From assembly GCA_029938115.1 (NCBI GenBank), contig JAPYOP010000007.1, positions 1 to 39,003 of the forward strand: a stretch of DNA of 39,003 bases, given 5' to 3'. Below the pieces are notes generated by a model, which was not told where the DNA came from, searched no databases, and was given only the letters and a program-made list of their open reading frames with translations. Made by a program: the position numbers and the translations under genes. Source of the DNA: Colwellia sp. (GTDB taxonomy: Bacteria > Pseudomonadota > Gammaproteobacteria > Enterobacterales > Alteromonadaceae). Every line of letters starts with the position of its first letter. Position 1 is the stretch's first letter. Positions 1 through 10,100 of the stretch are shown piece by piece.

Positions 1-44
1 TCGAAACTCGAAACTCGAAACTCGAAACTCGAAACTCGAAACTC
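1..44. repeat. Heptamer tandem array, six copies of TCGAAAC
   Basis: Six perfect head-to-tail copies of TCGAAAC, plus a partial seventh, run from the window edge to four bases before the stop codon of the minus-strand CsiV-like gene. Read on the other strand the unit is GTTTCGA. The array may extend beyond the window. It sits where a transcription terminator would be expected, but I see no stem-loop. A degenerate relative of the same heptamer family (GTNNCGR) lies in the 5' end of fadJ at 27847-27896. Confidence 0.9.
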
Positions 45-47
45 AAG

Positions 48-1601
48 TTATCTTATCGCTTGAGTTACAGCTTCGTCAGCCGGTTTAGTGGGATCAAAAC
101 GTCTAATTTGCACTATCATGCCGATATAAGGATGATCAAAGTAGTGGATCTCGCCAGTGATCACTCGCCTATTTTGGCTAAAGTTAATCAGCTTAGTTTC
201 AGTATTTTCATCACCTTGAATCTGCACTTTGACATTATTTTGATTAAATAAATTGAAATCGGCAGTGATGTATAGATAGCGATCCAAATGTACTTTAAAA
301 AAACCATCTAAAAACCATGATTGTAGTGGTTCTTTGGGAGGGATTCTAATATCTAGCGCTTGGTCATCTGTTATCGCTACAACGTTAGTGACGGCTAGAA
401 TATCATCAAGATTTTGCCCGTCAATATCGTTAATTGTATCAGCTATTGTTTTGTCATCTATTTGAGTATTCATATTTTCAAGGCGAAGAAACATCTTATT
501 TAATGCTTGCTGTTTATATTCAGCTTTCATGTTTAGTTCATTATCAATACTTGTTAAATCTGCATTGTTGTTTGCTTTTTGGTCAGAGCGTTGAACTGTA
601 TTTTGATCCTGTGTTAGTTGTGCAAATAAACTATTTTCTAAGGCTTTCGTTTCTTCAGCTTCTATTTGATAATCGGCTGCTGCTTGTTGATATTGATATT
701 CTAAATGTTTACCAGCAAATAGCTTTAAGGGTATTGCTTTATTTTTAGTTATACCAACTTGACGCCAGCCAAAGTGCAATAATGGTCTAAACTCTTTGCT
801 CCAACGTAATCGCTGGCTAACATCTTTCAATAGTAATGATTGATCTGCCATAAGATAAGGACTGTCTCTAACATGTGCTCCTGAAGCATTGAGTCTCGAG
901 GGTAGTGCATCAACATTAAATGAGTCTAGATTAAAATCAGCGAGCTGTTCTTTATCAAACAAGCTGTCAATTTCACTTTGAGTTATTACGCAGAGGTTTT
1001 GGGTGGAGAAAATGGGCTTAGCTAATTCGGTTTGTTGAAAGTCAAATTCAAAAGCATTTACTTCTACTTGTTCAGCATCAGATGATACTTCAATTATTGC
1101 TAATAGCTCTTGAGTGGTATTCGCTTCAAAATTATCTGTTGGAACAGTATTTTCACTATCACTGACAGCTTCACCGATTTCTTCGCCTATATAATCAGCG
1201 CTATTAAAATCGGGCATACTAAACGGAGCTACTTGTTCAATTAATTGCATTTGATTAGGGAAAGGAGTACTCACACTTTGCAGTGAATCTAAGAACAGGT
1301 GCTGTGCATCTTGCTCGCCACAAAGTGCGGCGAATTGCTTTATTTGGGCTAAGTTAGGTTGTAAATAAGGGGTTAATAAATCGAACGACTTACGATATTT
1401 AGGTAGTTTTGTAACATTAATGTTGTCAGGAAACTGCTCTTTTAAAGTGGATTTGTCATTTAGCTGTTTAAATAATATTACTTCTATTTCAAACCAACGC
1501 TCAGGTTTTTCTGGTTTTGCAGCCAAAGCTTCTACATTTATAGTTAGCTGTAAACTAGTAAAAATAAGTAGTAAAAAGAAAAAAGCTGAATTAAATTTCA
1601 T
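48..1601 (-). CDS. CsiV-family envelope (peptidoglycan-binding) protein, long form
   Basis: The 517-residue product starts with a signal peptide (hydrophobic stretch about residues 7-25, likely cleavage near ALA-AKP). The segment RWFEIEVILFKQ (about 35-46) is the hallmark of the CsiV family, whose Vibrio member is a periplasmic peptidoglycan-binding protein needed for cell shape and PBP1a activation. The C-terminal third (about 425-517, with GFFKVHLDRYLYITADFN and an R-rich strand near the end) matches the conserved CsiV end. The middle is long, acidic and glutamine-rich, and makes the protein about twice the usual family length. Lying directly downstream of mfd is also typical of this family. 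The ATG start is preceded by only a weak GGAC site. A TTGACA/TATAAA promoter lies just upstream, so it may be transcribed separately from mfd. The family call is good; the function is inferred from the family. Confidence 0.75.
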   Translation of the reverse strand: MKFNSAFFFLLLIFTSLQLTINVEALAAKPEKPERWFEIEVILFKQLNDKSTLKEQFPDNINVTKLPKYRKSFDLLTPYLQPNLAQIKQFAALCGEQDAQHLFLDSLQSVSTPFPNQMQLIEQVAPFSMPDFNSADYIGEEIGEAVSDSENTVPTDNFEANTTQELLAIIEVSSDAEQVEVNAFEFDFQQTELAKPIFSTQNLCVITQSEIDSLFDKEQLADFNLDSFNVDALPSRLNASGAHVRDSPYLMADQSLLLKDVSQRLRWSKEFRPLLHFGWRQVGITKNKAIPLKLFAGKHLEYQYQQAAADYQIEAEETKALENSLFAQLTQDQNTVQRSDQKANNNADLTSIDNELNMKAEYKQQALNKMFLRLENMNTQIDDKTIADTINDIDGQNLDDILAVTNVVAITDDQALDIRIPPKEPLQSWFLDGFFKVHLDRYLYITADFNLFNQNNVKVQIQGDENTETKLINFSQNRRVITGEIHYFDHPYIGMIVQIRRFDPTKPADEAVTQAIR

Positions 1602-1616
1602 TAACAGTCCGTTTAT

Positions 1617-1646
1617 TTTATATCTAGGTCAAGGTGGTGTTGTCAA
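1617..1646 (-). promoter_or_regulatory. Putative sigma-70 promoter for the CsiV-like gene
   Basis: On the minus strand a perfect -35 box, TTGACA (1641-1646), is followed after 18 bp by TATAAA (1617-1622), a five-of-six match to the -10 consensus. It lies 16 bp upstream of the ATG of the CsiV-like gene, in the 100-bp gap after mfd. It was found by eye only. Confidence 0.4.
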
Positions 1647-1701
1647 TTTGACCAACAAAATTCTGAGCTACATTAGTGCAATAGCAATTAGTATAGTACG
1701 C

Positions 1702-4700
1702 TTATTTACTGGGCTTAGTTTTAGTTAGTTCATTCAATAAGTTGGTGATCAAGTTAAACCTTGCTTGTTCCCCTTCATTTACGCGACTGAACTTAAGCTT
1801 ATTAGGCGGTACCATCTTATACATTGTTGGTTGTTTTTGCACTAAACCAATGATTAACATGTGATCAACACTGGTATCGTCACTAAACTCTATAGAGCCA
1901 CCTTTGTCGTTTACTTCTATGCGTGAAATGCCAATAGTTTGAGCTTTTAAACGTAATTTCGCAATATGAACTAAGTTTTTAGCCGCTTGTGGTAATAAGC
2001 CAAAGCGGTCAATTAATTCAACTTGCACATCATCGAGTTGATGCTTGTTTTTACAGCTTGCGATGCGTTTATATAAACTTAAACGTAAGCTAACATCAAA
2101 AATATAATCTTCAGGAATAAGTGCAGGTAGGCGCAATTCTATTTCGGTTTGTTTGGCTGTTACTTGAGTAAGAGACAGCTGTTTACCTTCTTTTAATGCT
2201 GCCACGGCGTGGTCAAGCATTTCCATATATAAACTAAAACCAACTTGACTCATAGAGCCTGATTGATCTTCGCCGAGTAATTCTCCTGCGCCACGTATTT
2301 CTAAATCGTGAGTTGCAAGAGTAAAGCCTGCACCTAAATCTTCTAATGAGGCAATTGCATCAAGACGCTTTTTCGCATCTTTAGTCATGCGTTTTTCATG
2401 CGGCGTTAATAGATATGCATAGGCTTGATGATGTGAACGACCAACTCGACCACGTAATTGATGCAACTGTGCTAGACCTAAGTGATCTGCTCTGTCCATA
2501 ATGATGGTGTTGGCGCTTGGTACATCAATACCAGTTTCAATAATAGTTGTACAGACTAGAACATTGAAACGCTGATGATAGAAATCACTCATAATACGTT
2601 CAAGTTCACGCTCTCGCATTTGTCCATGAGCGGTTACAACACGAGCTTCTGGTACAAGCGCTTGAATATCAGCGGCAGTTTTCTCAATGGTGTCTACATG
2701 ATTATGCAAGTAATACACCTGACCACCACGTAAGGTTTCTCGTAAGATAGCTTCGCGAATTAGCGCTTCATCATGTTGGCGAACAAAGGTTTTAACCGCG
2801 AGTCGTTTTGCTGGTGGCGTGGCGATAATAGATAAGTCACGCATGCCGCCCATGGCCATATTCAAAGTTCTTGGAATAGGTGTGGCCGTTAGCGTTAAAA
2901 TATCGACATTACTACGTAGCTTTTTAATTTTTTCTTTTTGTTTTACACCAAACCGATGCTCTTCATCAACAACCAGTAAACCTAAATCTTTATATTTGAT
3001 ACTATCTTGTAAAAGCTTATGAGTGCCGATTAAAATATCGATTTGTCCAGACTCTACTTGTTTTATCACTTCATTTTGTTGCTTGGCAGTTTTAAAGCGA
3101 GACAGTACTTCTATCGCTATTGGCCAATTGGCAAACCTGTCGCGAAAATTGTCATAGTGTTGCTGCGCAAGTAAAGTAGTTGGTACTAAGATGGCAACTT
3201 GTTTGCCATCATTTACGGCAACAAAAGCGGCACGCATTGCCACTTCAGTTTTACCAAAACCTACGTCACCACACACTAATCTGTCCATTGATTTTGCTGA
3301 TAACATATCACTGACAACGGCATTGATTGCTTGCTGCTGATCAAAGGTTTCTTCAAAGCCAAAACTGTCGCTAAAAGCTAAATAATCAGCTTTATCTCGC
3401 TTGAAAGCATAACCGGTATTACTGGCACGGTTGGCATATATGTCAAGCAGTTCTGCGGCGACATCTCTCACTTTTTCAGCCGCTTTTTGTTTTGCTTTGC
3501 TCCACGTATCCGTACCTAATCTATGTAAAGGGGCACGCTCAGGATCACTACCTGAATATCTGCTAATTAAATGCAATGAAGAAACGGGCACATATAATTT
3601 TGCTTCATTAGCATAAATAAGCATTAAAAATTCAGTGGTAATGCCGCCAGTTTCTAACGTTTGCAAGCCTAAGTAACGGCCAATACCATGATCTATATGG
3701 ACAACTGCTTGACCTATGGATAGCTCCGCTAAGTTTTTAAAAATAGCATCCGTTGCGATGTCTTGAGATTTATTACGTCGTCTAGACTGACGAACATGAT
3801 CGCCTAATAATTCAGCCTCGGTCACTAAAGCAATGGAATTTTTCTTGGCACTGCCTTTTGCTTGGAAGGAAAAACCTTGATTTAGGGCATTAACGCTAAT
3901 ACCTAATTTATCGCTTGATTCGATGAAATCTTCAATAGAATTGAATAGCGTTGGTTTAATTTTATCTCGTGCTAAGAGCTCTAAAACACTTTCACGTCTG
4001 CCTTGGCTTTCGGCAATAAATAAAACTTTGCTAGGTGTTTCTTTGTCTTTAATAAAGTTATTAATTAACTCAAAAGGCTGTTTTAATTTATGGTCAATAG
4101 TTAAATCGGGTAGGGCATTTACATCGAAATATATAGCGCTCGATTTTTGTTTTACTTCAATTGTATCTGTTTGAGTTATAGCGTGACAAGGTTCAATAGT
4201 AATACGAGCAAAAGGTTTTAACGCACTATATAGCGATTCTTTACTTAAAAATAATTGCTCTGGCGGCAATAATGGACGAGTAGGATCGTAACGTCTGTTC
4301 TCATAACGATATTCAATATCTTGCCAGTATTGCGCAAGTGATTTGTCTAAATCGCCTGAAATAGTAATTAAGGTCTCGGGTGCTAGATAATCACATAAAG
4401 TACTGGTGCTTTTCCTATTACTATCTGAATTTTCGAAGAAAAGTGGTAGATAATATTCTATGCCTGGCGGAAGAATACCATTGCTGACTTGATGATAAAT
4501 AGATTCTTTGTCGATTGAGCTTTTAAATAATTCTCGATACTGACTGCGAAATAGGCTGATTGACTCTTTATCTGTCGGAAATTCATGAGCAGGTAATAAG
4601 TTTATATTATCTATTTTTTCATTAGAACGTTGATTTTCTGGATCAAATAAACGTATTTCATCAATTTCATCATCGAAAAAATCTAAACGAAATGGTGTAC

Positions 4701-5259
4701 TACTGCCCATAGGAAAAAGATCTAATATTGCGCCGCGGGCCGAAAATTCACCGTGCTCCATTACTTGATCAACACAACGATAACCACTGGCTTCTAAGTC
4801 TTGTCGCAGCTGGTGTAAGTCTTTCCTATCACCTTTCTTAATGATTAAGCTGTTCGCTTCAAGGTATTGTTTTGGCGCTAATCGTTGCACTAACGTGGTT
4901 ACAGGCACAATCACTATGCCCTTTTTCATGCGAGATAACTGGTAAAGGGTTGCTAGGCGCTGAGAAATAATATCTTGATGAGGTGAAAATGTGTCATAAG
5001 GCAAGGTTTCCCAATCGGGGAATAAGCAAATTGGCAATTGGCTTTCAGCTGGCAATAAACTCAGCAACTCTTGCTCAATTTTAAGTGCTGACGGGGTATC
5101 GTGTGTTACCAGTAATATTGGAGCGTCACTTGATAGCGCACCATTATATAAAGCAATGCTTGCACTAGAGCCTTGTAAATTGTGCCAAGTTTTTCTATCA
5201 ACAGTTGAGGGTTTATTTTTAGCTAAGGTTGGCGTTAGTAAACAGCTTGTTTTTCTCAT
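1702..5259 (-). CDS. mfd: Transcription-repair coupling factor Mfd
   Basis: This 1185-residue protein matches Mfd along its whole length (E. coli Mfd has 1148). Mfd is a DNA translocase that pushes stalled RNA polymerase off lesions and recruits UvrA for nucleotide excision repair. Landmarks in order are the UvrB-like N-terminal module (DWETLPYDTFSPHQDIIS, DQVMEHGEFSARGAILDLFP), the RNA polymerase interaction domain (GQAVVHIDHGIGRYLGLQ), helicase motif I (GDVGFGKTE), the DEEH box (VVDEEHRFG), TATPIPRTLNMA, the RecG-like TRG region (HGQMRERELERIM, LRGRVGRSHHQAYAYLL) and the C-terminal UvrA-inhibitory domain. The ATG start has no convincing Shine-Dalgarno site, and the first 30 residues are poorly conserved in the family. 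All ATPase motifs look intact. Confidence 0.98.
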   Translation of the reverse strand: MRKTSCLLTPTLAKNKPSTVDRKTWHNLQGSSASIALYNGALSSDAPILLVTHDTPSALKIEQELLSLLPAESQLPICLFPDWETLPYDTFSPHQDIISQRLATLYQLSRMKKGIVIVPVTTLVQRLAPKQYLEANSLIIKKGDRKDLHQLRQDLEASGYRCVDQVMEHGEFSARGAILDLFPMGSSTPFRLDFFDDEIDEIRLFDPENQRSNEKIDNINLLPAHEFPTDKESISLFRSQYRELFKSSIDKESIYHQVSNGILPPGIEYYLPLFFENSDSNRKSTSTLCDYLAPETLITISGDLDKSLAQYWQDIEYRYENRRYDPTRPLLPPEQLFLSKESLYSALKPFARITIEPCHAITQTDTIEVKQKSSAIYFDVNALPDLTIDHKLKQPFELINNFIKDKETPSKVLFIAESQGRRESVLELLARDKIKPTLFNSIEDFIESSDKLGISVNALNQGFSFQAKGSAKKNSIALVTEAELLGDHVRQSRRRNKSQDIATDAIFKNLAELSIGQAVVHIDHGIGRYLGLQTLETGGITTEFLMLIYANEAKLYVPVSSLHLISRYSGSDPERAPLHRLGTDTWSKAKQKAAEKVRDVAAELLDIYANRASNTGYAFKRDKADYLAFSDSFGFEETFDQQQAINAVVSDMLSAKSMDRLVCGDVGFGKTEVAMRAAFVAVNDGKQVAILVPTTLLAQQHYDNFRDRFANWPIAIEVLSRFKTAKQQNEVIKQVESGQIDILIGTHKLLQDSIKYKDLGLLVVDEEHRFGVKQKEKIKKLRSNVDILTLTATPIPRTLNMAMGGMRDLSIIATPPAKRLAVKTFVRQHDEALIREAILRETLRGGQVYYLHNHVDTIEKTAADIQALVPEARVVTAHGQMRERELERIMSDFYHQRFNVLVCTTIIETGIDVPSANTIIMDRADHLGLAQLHQLRGRVGRSHHQAYAYLLTPHEKRMTKDAKKRLDAIASLEDLGAGFTLATHDLEIRGAGELLGEDQSGSMSQVGFSLYMEMLDHAVAALKEGKQLSLTQVTAKQTEIELRLPALIPEDYIFDVSLRLSLYKRIASCKNKHQLDDVQVELIDRFGLLPQAAKNLVHIAKLRLKAQTIGISRIEVNDKGGSIEFSDDTSVDHMLIIGLVQKQPTMYKMVPPNKLKFSRVNEGEQARFNLITNLLNELTKTKPSK

Positions 5260-5429
5260 GGAGTGAAATAATTGTTGGTCTGAAACTTATGAAGGCTATT
5301 CTAACTTTTTCTGGCTAATTTTAAATGAATTTGACAAAAAATTATTTTGAGCCTAAACCTAATAGTGAGCATTCGATAACTTTATTGAATGTTTTAATTT
5401 TTAATGGATTTATTTAAAAGGAATTTTAT

Positions 5430-5738
5430 ATGAAAGTTTTATCACTGAAAGCACTTACCTGTGCGCTACTTACCAGTATTTCTCTACTTAATACTAACCT
5501 AGCTTTTGCTGAGCCTAAAGTCACTTCTGAAGTTGTAGAGGTGCAGAAAATGGTTCATTTAAACAATTCAACTATCGATGATTTAGTGACCTTAAAAGGA
5601 ATTGGTCATAAAAAAGCGCAAGCAATATTAATATATAGGGAGCAAGCTGGCGCTTTTAAATCAATACAAGATTTAACAAAGGTTAAGGGCATTGGTGAAA
5701 AAGTATTAGCGGATAATAAAGATCGTTTGAAAATCTAG
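5430..5738 (+). CDS. Exported ComEA-type helix-hairpin-helix protein
   Basis: A 102-residue protein with a clear signal peptide (residues 1-27, ending AFA-EPK) and a tandem helix-hairpin-helix domain (about 40-102, with LKGIGHKKAQAIL and VKGIGEKVLADN). This is the ComEA-like architecture: a small periplasmic DNA-binding protein that in competent relatives holds incoming DNA during transformation. Many marine gammaproteobacteria carry such a stand-alone protein, and its role outside competent species is unclear. The ATG is preceded by AAAAGGAA at good spacing. It is monocistronic, diverging from mfd and closed by its own hairpin terminator. Confidence 0.85.
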   Translation: MKVLSLKALTCALLTSISLLNTNLAFAEPKVTSEVVEVQKMVHLNNSTIDDLVTLKGIGHKKAQAILIYREQAGAFKSIQDLTKVKGIGEKVLADNKDRLKI

Positions 5739-5757
5739 CGACTACCTTTTTATTGTT

Positions 5758-5782
5758 AAAGTCAGCTTTTTGCTGACTTTTT
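5758..5782 (+). terminator. Rho-independent terminator after the HHH protein gene
   Basis: A 9-bp perfect stem (AAAGTCAGC at 5758-5766, GCTGACTTT at 5772-5780) with a five-T loop, running into T residues. It lies 20 bp after the stop codon and separates this gene from the cys operon. Confidence 0.85.
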
Positions 5783-5831
5783 ACGTTATTAAGCTGAAAA
5801 GAATATAAAATGTTTTTTTATTCCTTTTGGT

Positions 5832-5837
5832 TATAAT
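5832..5837 (+). promoter_or_regulatory. Candidate -10 box for the cys operon
   Basis: A perfect TATAAT lies about 80 bp before cysD, in the only non-coding gap ahead of the six-gene operon. No good -35 hexamer is visible at 16-18 bp upstream, which would fit an activator-dependent promoter such as a CysB target, but I cannot identify a CysB site. Confidence 0.3.
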
Positions 5838-5915
5838 AAAGGCGTTTGTTATATGGAAATATTACTCTGACTATGGCATCCTTGCATTATCAATTTTTTA
5901 ACATTTGTATTGGCA

Positions 5916-6815
5916 ATGAATTTAACCCATTTAAAAAAACTAGAAGCTGAATCAATTCACATTTTTCGCGAAGTCGCTGCTGAGTTTGATAACCCTGTAA
6001 TGCTATATTCTGTCGGCAAAGATTCTGCCGTACTTTTACATCTTGCTCGTAAGGCTTTTGCACCTGGTAAAATACCTTTTCCATTATTGCATGTTGATAC
6101 GAATTGGAAGTTTAAGGAAATGATTGCCTTTCGCGATAAAATAGCGAAAGAGTATGGTTTTGAATTATTGGTACATAAAAATCCTGACGGTATAGCTATG
6201 GGCATGGGCCCTTTCACTCACGGTAGTGCAAAGCATACTGATGTGATGAAAACTCAAGGATTAAAACAAGCATTAAATAAATATGGTTTTGATGCCGCTT
6301 TTGGTGGTGCACGTCGTGATGAAGAAAAGTCACGTGCCAAAGAGCGAGTTTATTCATTTCGTGATGAAAATCATCGCTGGGATCCTAAGAGCCAACGTCC
6401 AGAGTTATGGAACATATACAACGGCAAGGTAAATAAAGGCGAGAGTATTCGTGTTTTCCCTCTTTCTAATTGGACTGAGTTGGATATTTGGCAGTATATT
6501 TATTTAGAAAGTATTCCTATTGTACCTTTGTATTTATCACAAAAACGCCCTGTAGTTGAGCGCGATGGTACTTTGATCATGGTTGATGATGATCGTATGC
6601 CTATTAGTAAAGATGAAAAAATTGAAATGAAAGATGTTCGCTTTAGAACATTAGGTTGTTACCCATTAACGGGCGCAGTTGAATCAACAGCGAAAACTTT
6701 ACCTGAAATTATTCAAGAAATGTTATTGACAAAAACCTCTGAGCGCCAAGGTCGTGTAATTGATCATGATAGTGCCGGCTCGATGGAAAAGAAAAAAATG
6801 GAAGGCTACTTTTAA
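5916..6815 (+). CDS. cysD: Sulfate adenylyltransferase subunit 2
   Basis: CysD is the catalytic subunit of ATP sulfurylase and makes adenosine 5'-phosphosulfate (APS) from ATP and sulfate; the GTPase CysN drives the reaction. The product is almost colinear with E. coli CysD (302 residues). It has the PP-loop SVGKDS (about 32-37), [39 protein letters not shown] and the C-terminal [21 protein letters not shown] place the start at the ATG (5916); an in-frame TTG two codons earlier (5910) is the only alternative, and neither has an obvious Shine-Dalgarno site. It is the first gene of the sulfate-activation operon, 63 bp before cysN. Confidence 0.97.
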   Translation: MNLTHLKKLEAESIHIFREVAAEFDNPVMLYSVGKDSAVLLHLARKAFAPGKIPFPLLHVDTNWKFKEMIAFRDKIAKEYGFELLVHKNPDGIAMGMGPFTHGSAKHTDVMKTQGLKQALNKYGFDAAFGGARRDEEKSRAKERVYSFRDENHRWDPKSQRPELWNIYNGKVNKGESIRVFPLSNWTELDIWQYIYLESIPIVPLYLSQKRPVVERDGTLIMVDDDRMPISKDEKIEMKDVRFRTLGCYPLTGAVESTAKTLPEIIQEMLLTKTSERQGRVIDHDSAGSMEKKKMEGYF

Positions 6816-6878
6816 GTAGTATTTCTATTTTTAAATAACACATAACATTAAATTAATTATAAATTTTGAGAGAATGAG

Positions 6879-8279
6879 ATGAGTCACCAATCAGACTTAA
6901 TTGAAGATGATATTCAAGCTTATTTAAAGCAACATGAAAATAAAGAATTAGTTCGTTTTTTAACCTGCGGTAGTGTTGATGACGGTAAAAGTACCTTAAT
7001 AGGTCGTTTATTGCATGATTCTAAAATGATTTTTGAAGACCAACTAGCAGCCATTGAAAAAGATTCAAAAAAATCGGGCACTACAGGTGACACCATAGAT
7101 TTAGCTTTGTTAGTTGATGGTTTGCAATCAGAGCGTGAGCAAGGCATTACTATTGATGTTGCTTATCGTTATTTCTCTACAGATAAGCGTAAATTTATTA
7201 TCGCTGATACTCCGGGTCATGAACAATATACTCGTAATATGGCAACAGGTGCTTCAACGTGTGATTTAGCTATCATATTGATTGATGCTCGTTATGGTGT
7301 GCAAGTGCAAACCCGACGTCATTCTTTTATTTGTTCATTACTCGGCATCAAGCACATTGTTGTCGCCGTGAATAAAATGGACTTAGTTGATTACTCGCAA
7401 GAGCGTTATCAAGCCATTAAAAAAGAATACCGTGAATTCTCTGAATCACTTGAGTTTGATGATATTCGTTTTGTGCCAATGTCGGCATTAAACGGTGATA
7501 ATGTTGTAGAAGAAAGTGAGAATATGCCTTGGTACCCTGGGGCAACATTGATGAAACTACTTAACACTATGGATGTGAAAGCACAAAATGAGTTTACTCA
7601 ATTTCGTTTTCAGGTTCAGTATGTTAATAGACCTAATTTAGATTTTCGCGGCTTTGCGGGGACTATAGCTTCGGGGCATATATTGGTAGGTGATACCATT
7701 GTTGCACTGCCTTCAGGCAAAGAAAGTACAGTAAAAGAAATCGTCACCTTTGATGGAAACCTTGATCGCGCAGATAGAGGGATGGCGGTAACGTTAACAC
7801 TTGAAGATGAAATTGATATCAGTCGCGGTGAAATGATTGTCAAAAAAGGTTGTTTGCCTAGTTCAGCAAAAGAATTTAATGCAACCGTTGTGTGGATGCA
7901 TGAAAATGAATTAGAGTCAGGTCGCGAATACTTTATTAAGCATGGCAGTAAAATGACCACAGGACATGCGCAAAATATTGTTAGTAAGTATGATGTTAAT
8001 ACTATGGAAAAACAACCAAGTTCGCAGTTAGCGGTTAATGATATTGGCATGGTTGATTTCGTTGTTGACGAAGTATTACATTTTGATGCTTATCAGGAAA
8101 ATGAAGGCACTGGCTCTTTTATTATTATTGATAGATTGAGTAATGTTACCGTTGGTGCCGGCATGATTACTCATGCATTAGATCAAAAAACTCATGAATA
8201 CTCAGCATTTGAGTTAGAGTTTAATACCTTAGTTCGTAAGCACTTCCCACATTGGGGTGCTAGAGATATAACTAAGTAA
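6879..8279 (+). CDS. cysN: Sulfate adenylyltransferase subunit 1 (GTPase)
   Basis: CysN is the EF-Tu-like GTPase that couples GTP hydrolysis to APS synthesis by CysD. The 466-residue product shows the G1 motif GSVDDGKS (31-38), DTPGHEQYT (110-118) for G3 and NKMD (165-168) for G4, followed by two beta-barrel domains. The length agrees with stand-alone CysN (E. coli 475) and excludes a CysNC fusion; APS kinase is encoded separately two genes downstream. The ATG is preceded by a GAGAG-type site. Confidence 0.97.
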   Translation: MSHQSDLIEDDIQAYLKQHENKELVRFLTCGSVDDGKSTLIGRLLHDSKMIFEDQLAAIEKDSKKSGTTGDTIDLALLVDGLQSEREQGITIDVAYRYFSTDKRKFIIADTPGHEQYTRNMATGASTCDLAIILIDARYGVQVQTRRHSFICSLLGIKHIVVAVNKMDLVDYSQERYQAIKKEYREFSESLEFDDIRFVPMSALNGDNVVEESENMPWYPGATLMKLLNTMDVKAQNEFTQFRFQVQYVNRPNLDFRGFAGTIASGHILVGDTIVALPSGKESTVKEIVTFDGNLDRADRGMAVTLTLEDEIDISRGEMIVKKGCLPSSAKEFNATVVWMHENELESGREYFIKHGSKMTTGHAQNIVSKYDVNTMEKQPSSQLAVNDIGMVDFVVDEVLHFDAYQENEGTGSFIIIDRLSNVTVGAGMITHALDQKTHEYSAFELEFNTLVRKHFPHWGARDITK

Positions 8280-8315
8280 ATTGTAGATCGTGGCTTGCTG
8301 TGACAAAGGATAATA

Positions 8316-10055
8316 ATGACAATCGAGCAATGGTTGATGATAGTGGTATTTATTGCCACCTTTGCCGGTCTACTTAAATATCAGCAAGTACCAGAACGAG
8401 TCTTTGCAGTTACGGTACTTGTTTGTTTAATATTTTCTTTTGTTAGCGTTGACGATATTCTTGCTAATGCAGTAAACCCAGGTTTAGTCACTTTAGTTTT
8501 ACTGGTACTGTGCTCTTTTTCTTTTGAACGTACCAGTATTTTACGTCGATTGAGTAGTAGTGTCTTTAATGGCTCTAAAATAAAGTCGATGTTGCGGCTT
8601 TTTATTGGCACCGCATTCGCTTCGGCTTTAATGAGTAATACAGCTGTAGTGGCAACACTCATTAATAGTGTTAAGAGTAATAAATTAATCAATGCGGGTA
8701 AATTATTACTGCCCTTATCCTACGCTGCCATTTTAGGCGGCACACTGACGCTTGTTGGTACTTCTACAAATCTTATCGTTAATAGTTTACTGCTTAAACA
8801 AGGGCTTACAGGCTTTAGTTTTTTTGATTTTACCGCTATTGGCTTAGTCGCATTATTCTTTTGTTTATTAATCGTTATTTTACGTGCTAGAACATTACCG
8901 GATATGGCACAAGGAGAGCTATTAACACAAGATTACTTACTTGAAGCAAAAGTGGCTATTGATTCAAAATTGATAAATAAAACCATTGAAGAAAATGGTT
9001 TACGTAACCTTGATGCATTGTTTTTGGTAGAAATTGTTAGGCAAGGCCGGTTAATTTCACCCGTTACGCCCGATGAAAGAGTGCAAGCAGATGATAAATT
9101 AATCTTTAGTGGTGATATTTCTAAAGTATTAATATTGCAACAATTTGACGGCTTACAATTATTTGCGGAGCAAGATGACTTATTACGTGACAAGTTGACA
9201 GGTAATTTAACTGAAGTATTAATTAAACCTGATTCAGCAATTACGGGTAAAACCTTAAAAAAAGCAGGCTTTCGTGCTCGATTTGATGCCGCTGTTGTTG
9301 CCGTTCGTCGAGAAGGCTCTGCATTATCAGGTAAATTAGGTGATATTGTTTTGCAGTCTGGCGATTTTTTGGTATTAGCCGTAGGACCAGATTTTTCTAG
9401 CCGTACCAATTTATCGAAAAATTTCTTTATTTTGTCGGACCATCAAGCCATAAATATGCTTAATGGTTGGCGTGATTACGGCACTGTATGGGGATTTTTA
9501 ATTGCTATTCTCGTTTCTGTATTAACGCCTATTTCTTTATTGAGTTGTCTATTTATTTATGTTGCTGCGCTAATTTTTAGTGGTGCATTAACTATAAATG
9601 AAATTAAGCGTCGTTTTCCATTAGAGATTTGGATGATAGTTTTAGGTGCGCTAACTTTAGCGAGTGCTATAGAGCATACTGGCTTGGCCGGTGTGATAGC
9701 TCACGCTATTGAGCAAGTTCTTGATGGCAGTAGTGTTTACCTAGCCTTTGTTGTTATATTTGTTTTAACTTTAATTATGACAGAGTTAATAACCAACAGT
9801 GCCGCGGCAGCTTTAATATTTCCAATAGCTTACAACATCGCTTTAGGTTTAGGTGTTGACCCTATTCCTTTTGTTATGGCGGTAGCTTTTGCTGCAAGCG
9901 GCAGCTTTATTAGTCCTTATGGTTATCAAACCAATGTGATGGTGTATAACGCGGGTAACTATCAATTAGCAGATTTTGTTAAGTTTGGTCTCCCCATATC
10001 AATAGTATACAGTGTCACTGTATTATTGATGATTCCTTTTATATTTCCTTTTTAG
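8316..10055 (+). CDS. SLC13/DASS-family anion permease with RCK_C domains (probable sulfate transporter)
   Basis: A 579-residue integral membrane protein. Hydrophobic blocks cover about residues 1-190 and 385-579, split by a cytosolic segment (about 205-360) that contains two TrkA-C-like (RCK_C) modules. Family signatures are visible as SNT (about 107-109) and GTSTNLIVN (about 148-156) in the first half, and TELITNSAAAALIFP with SPYGYQTNVMVYNAG in the second. SLC13 carriers use the sodium gradient to move sulfate or dicarboxylates. Its place between cysN and cysC makes sulfate uptake the likely role, and the same arrangement is common in marine gammaproteobacteria. The RCK_C modules suggest ligand gating. 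The substrate is inferred from context only. Confidence 0.88.
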   Translation: MTIEQWLMIVVFIATFAGLLKYQQVPERVFAVTVLVCLIFSFVSVDDILANAVNPGLVTLVLLVLCSFSFERTSILRRLSSSVFNGSKIKSMLRLFIGTAFASALMSNTAVVATLINSVKSNKLINAGKLLLPLSYAAILGGTLTLVGTSTNLIVNSLLLKQGLTGFSFFDFTAIGLVALFFCLLIVILRARTLPDMAQGELLTQDYLLEAKVAIDSKLINKTIEENGLRNLDALFLVEIVRQGRLISPVTPDERVQADDKLIFSGDISKVLILQQFDGLQLFAEQDDLLRDKLTGNLTEVLIKPDSAITGKTLKKAGFRARFDAAVVAVRREGSALSGKLGDIVLQSGDFLVLAVGPDFSSRTNLSKNFFILSDHQAINMLNGWRDYGTVWGFLIAILVSVLTPISLLSCLFIYVAALIFSGALTINEIKRRFPLEIWMIVLGALTLASAIEHTGLAGVIAHAIEQVLDGSSVYLAFVVIFVLTLIMTELITNSAAAALIFPIAYNIALGLGVDPIPFVMAVAFAASGSFISPYGYQTNVMVYNAGNYQLADFVKFGLPISIVYSVTVLLMIPFIFPF

Positions 10056-10100
10056 ATTAAACCCTTAAAGTTAATTTCTTAAAATATTAAAGAGTACATA

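Noticed and set aside
5331..5359. TTGACA before the helix-hairpin-helix gene as a promoter
   Set aside because: The -35 box is perfect, but the hexamer 17 bp downstream (TAAACC) is a poor -10 and no better one is at usable spacing.
7616..8050. 144-codon minus-strand frame opposite cysN
   Set aside because: It is antisense to a strongly conserved gene; such open frames are a by-product of codon usage.
8933..9409. 158-codon minus-strand frame opposite the SLC13 permease
   Set aside because: It is antisense to the RCK_C region of a clear transporter gene, with no start signal or known motif.
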